From contig NZ_LNYE01000003.1 in assembly GCF_001467695.1 (NCBI RefSeq), forward strand, positions 71,328 through 135,327: a DNA stretch of 64,000 nucleotides. The letters run 5' to 3'. Numbering within the stretch: position 1 is the stretch's first letter; every line of letters starts with the position of its first letter. Shown here in pieces: positions 9,697-17,854 of the stretch. The DNA is from Legionella gratiana (GTDB lineage: Bacteria; Pseudomonadota; Gammaproteobacteria; Legionellales; Legionellaceae). The notes below the pieces were generated by a model that saw only the letters and a program-made list of their open reading frames with translations, searched no databases and was not told the DNA's origin. The position numbers and the translations under genes are program-made.

Positions 9697-10331
9697 AAGA
9701 ATATACCATAACCAATGATTCTGTACTTAAAGCAATTGTTGAAGAGCTAATATCTCAATACCACTGTCACACTATTATACTATATGGTTCACGTGCCCGT
9801 GGCGATTTTACAGCAAGCAGCGATTATGATGTTGCAGGAATTATGAAAACGGGTGAAAAAAAACGCATTGCACGCCTTGACGAAAAACATGGCGTCTATC
9901 ATGACCTTTTTGTCTATCCTGAAAGTGCTTTTGATACGATTTTCGATGAACATTTATGCATGTCCGATGGAATCGTTATTATAGAAAAAGAAAATTTTGG
10001 TACAAGGCTATTAAAAAGACTGTCTGCTGTCATAAACCTGCCTGAATCCATTACTCCAGAGGAAATTGTAGTACGTAAAGTCTGGTATAAAAAAATGTTG
10101 GCAAGAGCATCTATCAGAGATTTAGAAGGACAATATCGCCATATCTGGGCAATCTATACGATCCTTGAAGATTATTTTGTTTTTAGAGAATTGCGTTATC
10201 AAGGGCCAAAAAAAGCATTTAAGTATTTATCAACACATGATCCAGAAATCTTATCTCTATTTACGGAGGCTATATCAGATACCAATAATTTGGAAGCTTT
10301 AAATAAACTTATTACAAAAATTGTAGAATAA
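9693..10331 (+). CDS. Nucleotidyltransferase-domain protein (transposon cargo)
   Basis: The 212-residue protein has the nucleotidyltransferase signature GSRARGDFTASSDYDVAG (about residues 29-46), with the G-S pair and D-x-D metal site intact, then a helical C-terminal domain like those of MNT/kanamycin-type nucleotidyltransferases (LRYQGPKKAFKYL). Such enzymes transfer a nucleotide to a small molecule, for instance an aminoglycoside, or to a protein or tRNA; the substrate here is unknown. It overlaps the resolvase stop by ATGA, so it is translationally coupled to the transposon's own recombinase and is followed 12 bp later by an acetyltransferase. Confidence 0.8.
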   Translation: MKEYTITNDSVLKAIVEELISQYHCHTIILYGSRARGDFTASSDYDVAGIMKTGEKKRIARLDEKHGVYHDLFVYPESAFDTIFDEHLCMSDGIVIIEKENFGTRLLKRLSAVINLPESITPEEIVVRKVWYKKMLARASIRDLEGQYRHIWAIYTILEDYFVFRELRYQGPKKAFKYLSTHDPEILSLFTEAISDTNNLEALNKLITKIVE

Positions 10332-10343
10332 GGTTACATAATT

Positions 10344-10850
10344 ATGTCGAAATTAATTGAGATTATAAAAGCTAACAAAGAACAGTCTCCTATTATTGCT
10401 CAATTGTTTGAATTGTATACTTATGAAATGACAGACCTGGCAGACTTTGATATTAACGAGAATGGGTATTTTGGTTATGAAGACTTACCGCTTTACTGGC
10501 AAGAACCAAATAAATATCCCTATTTAATTTGGGTCAATAAGAAATTAGCCGGATTTGTGTTAATTCAAAAAGGTTCGCCTATAGATGAAGAACCTAGTAT
10601 TTGGGATATAGCAGAGTTCTTCATTATGAAAAAATTCCGTCAAAAAAATATTGGACAATTTGTAGCACATCATTTGTGGAAGCAACATGAAGGAACTTGG
10701 CAAGTAAGAGTGTGGGACAACAATGAAATTGCAAGTGCATTTTGGAAAAATGTAATTCAAAAATTTGTAAACGAACCAGTTATTCCAATTAAGATGACTT
10801 ATCAAGGCCATGAAGGACTACTTGTATATCGATTTAAATCTCAAGGTTAA
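10344..10850 (+). CDS. GNAT-family N-acetyltransferase (transposon cargo)
   Basis: A 168-residue GNAT protein. Motif A is FFIMKKFRQKNIGQFVAHHLW, with the Q/R-x-x-G-x-G/A-type acetyl-CoA pyrophosphate loop as RQKNIGQ. The C-terminal part VRVWDNNEIASAFWKNVI is also characteristic. The N-terminal half (YEDLPLYWQEPNKYPYLIWV) would form the acceptor site. It starts 12 bp after the nucleotidyltransferase and ends just before the right inverted repeat. Two small-molecule-modifying enzymes in one cargo operon suggest resistance or detoxification, but the substrate cannot be told from sequence. Confidence 0.8.
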   Translation: MSKLIEIIKANKEQSPIIAQLFELYTYEMTDLADFDINENGYFGYEDLPLYWQEPNKYPYLIWVNKKLAGFVLIQKGSPIDEEPSIWDIAEFFIMKKFRQKNIGQFVAHHLWKQHEGTWQVRVWDNNEIASAFWKNVIQKFVNEPVIPIKMTYQGHEGLLVYRFKSQG

Positions 10851-10855
10851 GTCTG

Positions 10856-10892
10856 CTCATTGCCAGTTTGGGCTGGATATGCGGTAAAACCC
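10856..10892 (-). repeat. Tn3 terminal inverted repeat, right
   Basis: Perfect 37-bp reverse complement of 5821-5857. Read outward it opens a TTG-initiated MGWICGKT frame joined in frame to the methyltransferase fragment. Confidence 0.95.
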
Positions 10893-11728
10893 ATATATAC
10901 ATTCCTCAAGTAACCATTGAACTTGATAGGGGGCAGTGGAGTTGGGATAAGAAGAGATATAATATAATTCGCTATAAAGCAACTTTAGCTGATCTTGTAA
11001 TGGACGGACATATTCCCCGTTCGCTTTTACCCTCTGAAACTAAAATGGTCAAAGATGCGCAAAAGGAACTTAAAGAATGGATTGATCGAATAAGGTTAAA
11101 TGAAGTTATTACATTTGAAAGAGAGAAACTAACCATTCCTCTAACACCGAAACAATTAGAGTATCAAAATTGTAAACTAGGGGATTTTTCAGAATTTAAT
11201 AAATCCTGGAGTATTAAGCATTCAAAAAAAACTCATCAAGAATTACAAAAAAATCCAGAAGATTGGTTTTACTACCATTCTTTATATCGCGAAAATCGAA
11301 AAACTTGGTTAGAGATTCCATACATTGAAATTGCCAAGAGAATTACACGGCCTGAATTTATTGTTGCTGATTTAGGGTGCGGTGAAAATTTATTAAAACA
11401 AAAAATACCAAATAAGGTTTTATCTTTTGACCATATTGCAATTGATGATTCAGTAGTTGCATGTGATATTTCAGCATTGCCCTTAGCTAATAATCAAGTT
11501 GATGTAGCTGTATTATCTCTTGCATTGATGGGATCGAATTCAGATAGCTATGTTAAAGAAGCTTACCGCATTTTAAGAAATATGGGCTTTATAATCATTG
11601 CTGAGCCGAGTAAAAAATGGGCCGGAAAAATTGATGACTTAGTAAAAATTATGACTGATTATGGCTTCACGCAGCCAATAGTAACGCAAACAGAACAGTT
11701 TTTTTATTTACAGTCGTTTAAACTTTAA
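10893..11728 (+). pseudogene. Rrp8-like Rossmann methyltransferase, N-terminus removed by transposon
   Basis: The native sequence begins right after the inverted repeat (IYIPQVTIELDRGQW) and runs about 277 residues. The C-terminal domain resembles eukaryotic Rrp8/Methyltransf_8: DWFYYHSLYRENRKTW, SAM loop VADLGCGENLL, then CDISALPLANNQVDVAVLSLALMGSN and AYRILRNMGFIIIAEPS. Rrp8 methylates an adenine in large-subunit rRNA; bacterial relatives can be fused to helicases. The preceding basic helical region suggests a larger parent protein. The catalytic domain looks complete, so a fusion product starting at the repeat's TTG could still fold. Confidence 0.65.
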
Positions 11729-11777
11729 AATTTAAATGATTGTTTATTGATTTTGGTGGTTGGTTAAACTTTTTTAC

Positions 11778-11863
11778 CAGGAACGGAGCCGGACCTCTAT
11801 AATGAAAATCAGAGTAATAAGAGGTTCGGCCGGGATCCTGACGAAAAGGACCGTTTCCTGTTT
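11778..11863. other. Nested inverted-repeat structure
   Basis: An outer pair (CAGGAACGG and CCGTTTCCTG) encloses an inner pair (CCGGACCTCT and AGAGGTTCGG) with a TATAAT-containing loop. It is followed by GTTTATTTTT, which could serve as a terminator tail. It may be an insertion-sequence end or a small structured RNA; I cannot decide between them. Confidence 0.35.
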
Positions 11864-11943
11864 ATTTTTAATTCAGTTTAAATTCCACTCTCAATTTTTC
11901 TCTATGCCCTGTCAGCGGAAATAAACCAAATCGATTAGGTGGG

Positions 11944-12291
11944 ATGGTTCATTACATTGGAACCTTATTAAATACAAATCAGTCTCTTGTTATCTCAGCA
12001 GCTAAGAATTCACCCTTGAATGGTATGTTAATGAATTCTAAAAGTCATTTATTCAATAAAGCGATTTTTAAAGAGCGGTTTCGTACGATTGAACGCGTTT
12101 TTGCTTGGGAGGACAAGTTCAAACGCCTACTTCTTCGGTTTGAACATCACAGTCTTTATCACTATGCTATGAAAACCATTGCCTATACAATGATCAATCT
12201 GAGACATTTTTTAGTCCGAAATAGAGCTCTTAGCAAGACATTAATTTTCTTATGGGTTGTTTACTCCCAGAGACCAACTCATCTCAAATAA
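11944..12291 (+). pseudogene. IS5-family transposase C-terminal remnant
   Basis: The conserved part is FNKAIFKERFRTIERVFAWEDKFKRLLLRFE, followed by AYTMINLRHF, the C-terminal Y-(2)-R-(3)-E-(6)-K region of IS5/IS4-type DDE transposases. The N-terminal catalytic part is missing. The first few residues overlap the hairpin at 11946-11964 and do not look like a normal transposase N-terminus. Non-functional. Confidence 0.75.
11946..11964. repeat. Short hairpin, copy 2 (partner at 190-208)
   Basis: GGTTC, ATTACATTG loop, GAACC. The loop is identical to the copy at 190-208, and the differing stem positions are compensated on both arms. Confidence 0.4.
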
Positions 12292-12390
12292 AATTAAATA
12301 GATCAACAATAATTCTTAATGCACAAATAATTTCATACCAGGAGAACATCTTCATGAAAATCACCACGGCTCAATTTTAATACATATTTT

Positions 12391-12660
12391 GAGGCAATGT
12401 TAGAGCTATTTACTAGCAACGACTTGAACAAGAAAGCCAATACATCCGCGAAATATTTACGGATTACACCCATTTAATTGAGCCCTTGTCTTTAGATGAA
12501 GCCTATCTTGATGTTACGCATTCCCCAAATTGTAAGGGGAGTGCGACTTGGATGCGCAGGAGATACGCGAGCGCATTTTTCAGACACGAAAGCTTACAGC
12601 CAGGGCGGGATAGCCTCAAATAAGAGTTTGGCCAAAATTGCGAGTGATTGGCCAAAAGAA
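12391..12660 (+). pseudogene. dinB: dinB (DNA polymerase IV) internal fragment, frameshifted
   Basis: Successive frames encode [19 protein letters not shown] and then [10 protein letters not shown], the catalytic Asp-Glu motif of Y-family polymerases; then [16 protein letters not shown]; then [16 protein letters not shown]. Two frame changes separate these pieces. They correspond to roughly residues 85-155 of DinB. The palm start and all C-terminal domains are missing. The fragment is joined directly to a Tn3-type transposase fragment. Confidence 0.75.
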
Positions 12661-12921
12661 TTTGAGCCGATGCTAATCGATAAGGCTGGACAAATCCTAA
12701 GCAGGGATGTTAGTCCACAATTTATAGTTATCGAATTACTGGCATTTATGCAAGAAAAGAAAATCATGCGGCCAGCATATTCGGCATTGCAACTAATTGT
12801 TAGAACTGCTTTAAACACTGAGCGAAATAGGGTGCGAGTTATTCTTCATGAGTCATTGACTGAAGTGGATAAGACTTCTTTGAAAACCATTGTATTTGAT
12901 AACCTAGACTGCATTATTTAA
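12661..12921 (+). pseudogene. Tn3-family transposase N-terminal (DUF4158) fragment
   Basis: The reading frame continuing from the dinB scrap encodes SPQFIVIELLAFMQEKKIMR followed by PAYSALQLIVRTAL and a helical tail. This resembles the end of the DUF4158 region of Tn3 TnpA (pattern R-P-x-Y-x-x-L-Q). It differs from both larger TnpA genes in this window, so it represents a third Tn3 lineage. It ends at a stop soon after, with no catalytic domain. Confidence 0.5.
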
Positions 12922-13276
12922 AACGAAAATTGCTTCGTCATTTACTTGAAGCCTTTCGATAAAACCATAAAGCAACCGTGTAGATAGCTCATGGAGCTTC
13001 TTTGAAACTACCACATGTTCTTCCATAACCCTGAACACCAACTAAGGTCCCCCTGGTTATCTCTAAAAAATTCACTTTTGGAGCTCAATCAGAGCGAGGA
13101 AGCCGGTTTATTGAGCGAAATCTTCTGTTGTTGCAAAGTGTAAATAACACCAGAAATATGTCTTGGAATTTATTGTCCAATCTTTTTAAAAAAGAGCTAT
13201 AATTCATCGAAGCTTAGACGCCTATATACAAGAGGCGTGAAAGATTGGTAAAAACTGACGCTCTTTAATTCCAATT
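12922..13276. other. Gene-free stretch with IS debris
   Basis: The only recognisable item is the IS66-like scrap at 13062-13202. The rest is A+T-rich, with a short hairpin ACGCCT/AGGCGT near 13219-13240 downstream of the GTPase gene, which could help terminate its transcript. Confidence 0.5.
13062..13202 (+). pseudogene. IS66-family transposase C-terminal scrap
   Basis: A 46-codon frame encodes SKKFTFGAQSERGSRFIER and then a degraded tail. The motif FG-x-QS-x-x-G-x-x-FIER is typical of the C-terminus of IS66-type TnpC. No start and no catalytic part are present. Confidence 0.5.
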
Positions 13277-14122
13277 CTATTTTATTCTCATGCTAATATT
13301 AGAACTATTTTCCGAAATTTCGTTTTTCAATTCAGGGAATTTTATGAGTGCTGAATCAAATACTCTTTTTAGATTACTGTTGCGTTCACTTAGGGCGCCT
13401 ATATGCTCCTTGAGTGTTTCAGGATTCGCCTCTCCAGAAATAACTTTTTTAAGCGCTTCAGCAGCAGCGAGTTTTTGTTCCTTTTTAAATGGAGTAATGA
13501 TTGTACCGTATAAAAATTTGAAAAGACCAAATTTGGAAGTATAAGTATCTAAACTCTCTCGCTTTGTTTTGTATTTATCTATTTCTTGTATAATATCGGT
13601 CTTGTTTTTGTTCTTTTTAGCTTCGTTTGCCACTGCAGAAATAGCTTTTTCAAAGGGTTTTTCGATATTTACCTTATCTTTGGCTGATATTTCGATATAT
13701 TGACAACCAAATTTTTGAGCTAAATCTTGACCTGCTTCTGGAGTTAATAGAGAATCTTTTAAGGAGTCATCGCTTCTTAAATCTATTTTATTCCCAACGA
13801 GGATAATCGGAATATTAGGCCTATGTTCTTTTAATTCTTTCGACCAATAGCTAACAGTCGATGTAGGATTTTCATCGTCTACAGATAGGACTAATAAGAA
13901 AGCATCTGCATCCTCATATGAAAGATAACGTAATCTATCATACGCTTCTTGTGGATTTTGAGCCTCTGCCAACGTCACTTCAAAATGATTACCATCTACA
14001 GTCATTGAAGTTGAAAATGAGTCAAATGCTGTATGTTCGTAGTCCTCTCGAACATTAGAAAATAATTTATTGAGGATAGTGCTTTTACCCGCACTTTGGT
14101 TTCCGACAACTACAATCTTCAT
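13277..14122 (-). CDS. Rho/Ras-like small GTPase with altered G3 motif and C-terminal extension (candidate effector)
   Basis: This 281-residue protein has the small-GTPase layout: P-loop GNQSAGKST (7-15), switch-I Thr in EHTAFDSF (31), YDRLRYLSYEDADAFLLVLS (61-80) matching the Rho switch II, NKID (111-114) and ISAK (145-148). The DxxG of G3 is replaced by AEAQNP just before QEAYDRLR, so the Mg-linked Asp and the switch Gly are missing. About 110 residues follow the G domain, Lys/Glu-rich and partly helical, with no CaaX box. A strong ribosome site (AAGGAGA) precedes the ATG. Eukaryotic-like GTPases occur widely in Legionella; secretion through Dot/Icm is an inference. Confidence 0.75.
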   Translation of the reverse strand: MKIVVVGNQSAGKSTILNKLFSNVREDYEHTAFDSFSTSMTVDGNHFEVTLAEAQNPQEAYDRLRYLSYEDADAFLLVLSVDDENPTSTVSYWSKELKEHRPNIPIILVGNKIDLRSDDSLKDSLLTPEAGQDLAQKFGCQYIEISAKDKVNIEKPFEKAISAVANEAKKNKNKTDIIQEIDKYKTKRESLDTYTSKFGLFKFLYGTIITPFKKEQKLAAAEALKKVISGEANPETLKEHIGALSERNSNLKRVFDSALIKFPELKNEISENSSNISMRIK

Positions 14123-14394
14123 AATACTTCTCCTTATTTATTTACGTTCTTAAATAAAGTATAAAAAAAGAGTCTTTTCGCAGTATGATTAAGAAAAGAA
14201 TTAAAGACATAGATTGATTTTCCATTTGGAATAGCGTTAATTTATCGATGTTCCATGGAACTAAAATCTGCGCTAAGTCTGTTCGCAAATTACGTTAGTC
14301 GAAAAATGTGCAATCAGGAATTAGAAGTGAGGAACATCGCTAGCTTTGATAGCGATGCTTCATATAAAACTCTTTAACGGCGAGAGTGTTCATC

Positions 14395-15708
14395 TAACTG
14401 TGTCACCTCAATGATTATCTAAGCCCCAGATTTAATCTATCTTCGAAATAAATATGTAGCTGGGAAATGATAAGCGCCCAATTGTGCATTGGCTGATTCC
14501 ATTTTTCCAATACTTTTTGGCAAGCACAATAAATAAGCTTAATAAGAGCGTTTTCACTGGTGAAAGCGCCTTTGTTTTTAGTGTATTTTCGGATTTGCCG
14601 ATGGAACCCTTCAACAATATTGGTGGTATAAATGATGCGTCTGAGCTCTTCAGGGTATTTGAAGTATTGAGATAGAGCATCCCAGTTATTATTCCAGGAC
14701 TTCAATACAGCCGGGTATTTTTTGCCCCATTTCTCTTCCAGCTCCAGCAAATGATGTTCAGCCAGGTCTTTGCTAGAGGCTTTATACACAAGCTTTAAAT
14801 CATCCATAAATGCTTTCTGGTCTTTGCTAACAACGTACTTTAAAGAGTTTCGAATTTGATGAACAACGCAAAGTTGCACCTCTGTTTTAGGGAAGACTTC
14901 GGCAATTGCTTCAGGGAATCCCTTGAGCCCATCAATACTTGCGATGAGAATATCTTCAACCCCGCGTGCCTTAAGGTCATTTAATACCCCAAGCCAAAAG
15001 CGAGCACCTTCATTTTCAGATAAATAAAGCCCTAGAATGTCTTTTTTACCCTCAGGAGTCACGGCAAGAACAGTATAAAATGCTTTACTGGTGACCTTGC
15101 CCTCGACACGCACTTTAAAATGCATGGCCTCTAAAAAGGCTATCGGATAGACAGATTCAAAGACCGGTTGCGCCACTCAGTAATCATAGGCAGTGTGTTT
15201 ATCGGTAATAAGACTGATTTTAGCTGATGAAACTTTCAGCCCATACATCTCAGCTAAATGTTCGCTAATGGCTTCATAGCTCATCCCTAGGGCATATAAG
15301 ACAAGTACTTTATTATCTAGAGATTCATTGAGTACTGTTTGACGTTTTTTGACAATTTCAGGCTCAAAACTTCCATCCCTGTCTCTGGGGGTATCTAAGT
15401 CAAAAATACCCGACGTAGATTTCATTGTTTTGGAGGTTTTACCATTACGACGGTTACCAAAACCACAATCATGACACTCTTCTATATGAGCGTCCATTTC
15501 ACCTTCTAAAGCAGCTTCAAGGAGTTCTTTTATTAACGGAGTTAATATGCCATCTTTACCTGTTAGGGATTGGCCTGATTTTAATTGAGATAAGGCATCT
15601 GCTTTAAAATCGTTAAAATCAAAATTGGATAAATCTATTTTTTTCTTATTCATGGTCATCTCTTCTAATTGCGTAAAATATAACAATTTTTAAGAGATGA
15701 CACAGTTA
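14395..15708 (-). mobile_element. IS256-family insertion sequence
   Basis: The ends share the imperfect inverted repeat TAACTGTGTCA(C/T)CTC (14395-14409 and the complement at about 15694-15708) around a single transposase gene. No matching target duplication is visible outside the ends. The transposase has one in-frame stop. Confidence 0.8.
14415..15653 (-). pseudogene. IS256-family transposase with one in-frame TGA
   Basis: The N-terminal part (MNKKKIDLSNFDF...SLITDKHTAYDY) and the C-terminal part (VAQPVFESVYPIAFLEAMHFKV...) lie in one frame, separated only by TGA at 15177-15179. This is most easily a TGG Trp codon changed by one base. IS256 landmarks are intact: FLEAMHFKV with the first Asp position replaced by Glu (the family usually has DA-x-x), ASIDGLKGFPEA, VVHQIRNSLKYV and TNIVEGFHRQIRKYTKNKGAF. 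Length without the stop is about 412 residues, normal for the family. The start at 15653 has AGAAGAG upstream. Confidence 0.85.
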
Positions 15709-15767
15709 TTTAAACACTACCCCCTCAGCAAGCGTTATCTAAAGCGCACTCCCAAGGGCAACCCTTA

Positions 15768-17030
15768 TTATAGCTTACGATGAAATGAATTCCGCTTTTC
15801 TTCTTGATTCGAACAAAAATCATCGAAAAGATCTCTTACTCGTGAGCTTATCTTACCTGATGTAATGTCATAACTTTTAGTATCATCCGTAGGACTAAGA
15901 TATGTTTCTTTTATGGATTCAATTATTTCCTTCAAATTACGCTGCTCCTGAGGATCCTTAACAGCATCTTCTAAGTCTTGTAGCGCATTATATTTAGCTC
16001 GTTTTAAATCTTTATTGGGATAAGGTATCATTGAATCAATTTCTTTTTTTAAATTATCTTGTAATTTTTTTAGCTGGCTTAGTTGTTCTTTAGTTAGTAG
16101 ATGCTCATTCGTTGTAGACTTATTGTTCGAGCTGTTTGAATTTAAAATATTAGAGACATCATTTAAGGATATTAGACCATCGCTGTGTAACTGTTGAATA
16201 GCCTTTGTAATATTATCGCGACCAGTAATGGTTATTTTTCGTTTTTCATAACTTAGTTGAGGGTCGTTATATTCTCTCTGTCCATCTATTCCTGTTTGCC
16301 TTATTTTTAAAATACTTGGATTAGCGACTATACCTAAATCATACGCCACATCTGATTTTGATTTTAACCCTTGGTATAATGAGTGTAAGCTGTTTGAATT
16401 TTCTTGTTCAATCTTTTCCTCTGTAGGGTAATTAATATTATTTGAAGGAATTATGGCAGCTAATGTGTTTTTCAATTGTCCATATTTTGGCAATAGCAGA
16501 CGGAAAATATAAAATTGTTTATTTTGCTTAGCGTTTTCAGGGAGCACATAGGTGTCTTTTTTTTGCGGATCAGCAAAAACAGTAATATCTAGTTCCTCTT
16601 GTGAATTTGTATTACGTCGATTGAATTGAAAGCTTATATCTTTATAGGTTTTTGATTTATGATTTCGAGCATTGACATAGGTAGTTCCTGTATCTAAAGC
16701 TATAGGTTTAGCGCTAATTTTTTTAACATCATTAGGTTGAATTACTGTTAATTGGTTGATGGAGCTTTTAGTGAAATTAGATAAGATTAAACTATTTACG
16801 TTATATTTGTCGGGCTCAACTCTTAAATTTTGTTGATTAGGTGAGCGAGCAAGATGTTTAATTATTTCACTAATTTGCTCAGTATTATCCCTTCTTGTTG
16901 CACCGCATTCAAATGTTAAAACGACTTGATCAACATCTTCATCTATTTTGACCTCAGAAAGACCTTGGACACCTAAGGTGCTTAATTTTTCTTTTATTTT
17001 AGCTTCATTTTCAAATTGACGTGAGTACAT
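15768..17030 (-). CDS. Unrecognised 420-residue protein (island ORFan, possible effector)
   Basis: I do not recognise this protein. It has no signal peptide or membrane segment. It is hydrophilic, rich in Asn, Lys, Ser and Asp, with a central region YVLPENAKQNKQFYIFRLLLPKYG, a Ser/Asn-rich linker near residue 300 (NSNSSNNKSTTNEH), then a predicted coiled-coil stretch LTKEQLSQLKKLQDNLKKEI. The C-terminus KRNSFHRKL is basic. It sits between the IS256 element and a DUF1543 gene on the same strand. The composition and location would fit a Dot/Icm substrate, but nothing proves it. The 17031-17335 gap downstream of DUF1543 holds no recognisable gene. Confidence 0.6.
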   Translation of the reverse strand: MYSRQFENEAKIKEKLSTLGVQGLSEVKIDEDVDQVVLTFECGATRRDNTEQISEIIKHLARSPNQQNLRVEPDKYNVNSLILSNFTKSSINQLTVIQPNDVKKISAKPIALDTGTTYVNARNHKSKTYKDISFQFNRRNTNSQEELDITVFADPQKKDTYVLPENAKQNKQFYIFRLLLPKYGQLKNTLAAIIPSNNINYPTEEKIEQENSNSLHSLYQGLKSKSDVAYDLGIVANPSILKIRQTGIDGQREYNDPQLSYEKRKITITGRDNITKAIQQLHSDGLISLNDVSNILNSNSSNNKSTTNEHLLTKEQLSQLKKLQDNLKKEIDSMIPYPNKDLKRAKYNALQDLEDAVKDPQEQRNLKEIIESIKETYLSPTDDTKSYDITSGKISSRVRDLFDDFCSNQEEKRNSFHRKL

Positions 17031-17335
17031 ATCTTCATCTCCAGTTAAAATACTATAACTTTGATTGTAAAGATCATAAGTTAATGAGTACTTAAATAGG
17101 TATGAAAAATTAGAATATTAACTATCAAGTCGTTGCTAGTAAATAGCTCTAACATGGGGCGTGACAATCATTGGAACGAAAAGGTACTCTAAGCAAAGAT
17201 CATTAAGCAAGCTCGATCTTTTCAGCAACATTTAATGGTCTCAATTGACCTTCTGCCACAACTTTAGGCAACATAAATGAAAAGTGTCCTAAGAAATTAA
17301 TATGTTTCCGCCCTAATGGGCCTAGCGCTAATGGC

Positions 17336-17848
17336 TTAAATTCTACCAATTGGATTATAACTACATGTAAATTCAAACGCTTTAGACTCGGCCTGTCCAT
17401 TTAAATGTAAATAGTAACCTTCATTTTTAAGTAACAAATTAAGATCAAGTAAATTATCTACCTCATACAAATAATCACGATGTGGTGATTCCCAATCAGA
17501 AATTTGCATTAGCGCTTTTTGTTTTGCTTCAAATTCATCAGTAGCAACTACAAAAATATTTTTATGTAATTCAGTAAATTGCCTTTGATCATAACCACCT
17601 AAATTTACGAAAAATAATTTATTACTATGAGCCTGTGGTTGCTCCTGTGAAATTTGAATGCTATGTCCATCCGCATAATTTAAAATGCCCCATGCATCTA
17701 TATGTAAGCTTTTTGGTAAGCCCCACCAGCTTTTTCTAAGAGCATCATAGGTCTCTTCAATAGTGTTAGCCGCTATAAAGCGGATATCATGGAGTTCGAT
17801 TAGAGAATTAGGATGGCTGCCACCAATATATACTACAAATAAATTCAT
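17336..17848 (-). CDS. DUF1543-family protein
   Basis: The 170-residue protein matches the DUF1543 pattern twice over: MNLFVVYIGGSHPNSLIELHDIRFI at the start and KLFFVNLGGYDQRQFTELHKNIFVV in the middle, then HRDYLYEVDNLLDLN. Each half has the family's VVY/VNLGG...ELHD/ELHK layout. Function is unknown, probably cytoplasmic. It lies six bases downstream of a gamma-glutamylcyclotransferase-like gene on the same strand, so the two form a small operon. The last 20 residues diverge from the family pattern. Confidence 0.8.
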   Translation of the reverse strand: MNLFVVYIGGSHPNSLIELHDIRFIAANTIEETYDALRKSWWGLPKSLHIDAWGILNYADGHSIQISQEQPQAHSNKLFFVNLGGYDQRQFTELHKNIFVVATDEFEAKQKALMQISDWESPHRDYLYEVDNLLDLNLLLKNEGYYLHLNGQAESKAFEFTCSYNPIGRI

Positions 17849-17854
17849 TATTAA

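Larger units (their letters stand above)
5821..10892. mobile_element. Tn3-family unit transposon with nucleotidyltransferase and acetyltransferase cargo
   Basis: The element is 5072 bp and is bounded by identical 37-bp inverted repeats (5821-5857 and 10856-10892). It contains tnpA on the minus strand, a divergent serine resolvase, and two cargo genes in line with the resolvase. The five bases outside each end (aagtt on the left, atata on the right) differ, so the 5-bp target duplication expected of Tn3 transposition is missing, suggesting later recombination. Because tnpA carries one stop codon, transposition probably needs a helper or readthrough. Confidence 0.9.

Noticed and set aside
14415..15653. 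Stop-codon reassignment (TGA as Trp) in this organism
   Set aside because: The core genes are intact with standard code and TGA is used as a normal stop (for example serC); the in-frame TGA is better seen as a mutation.
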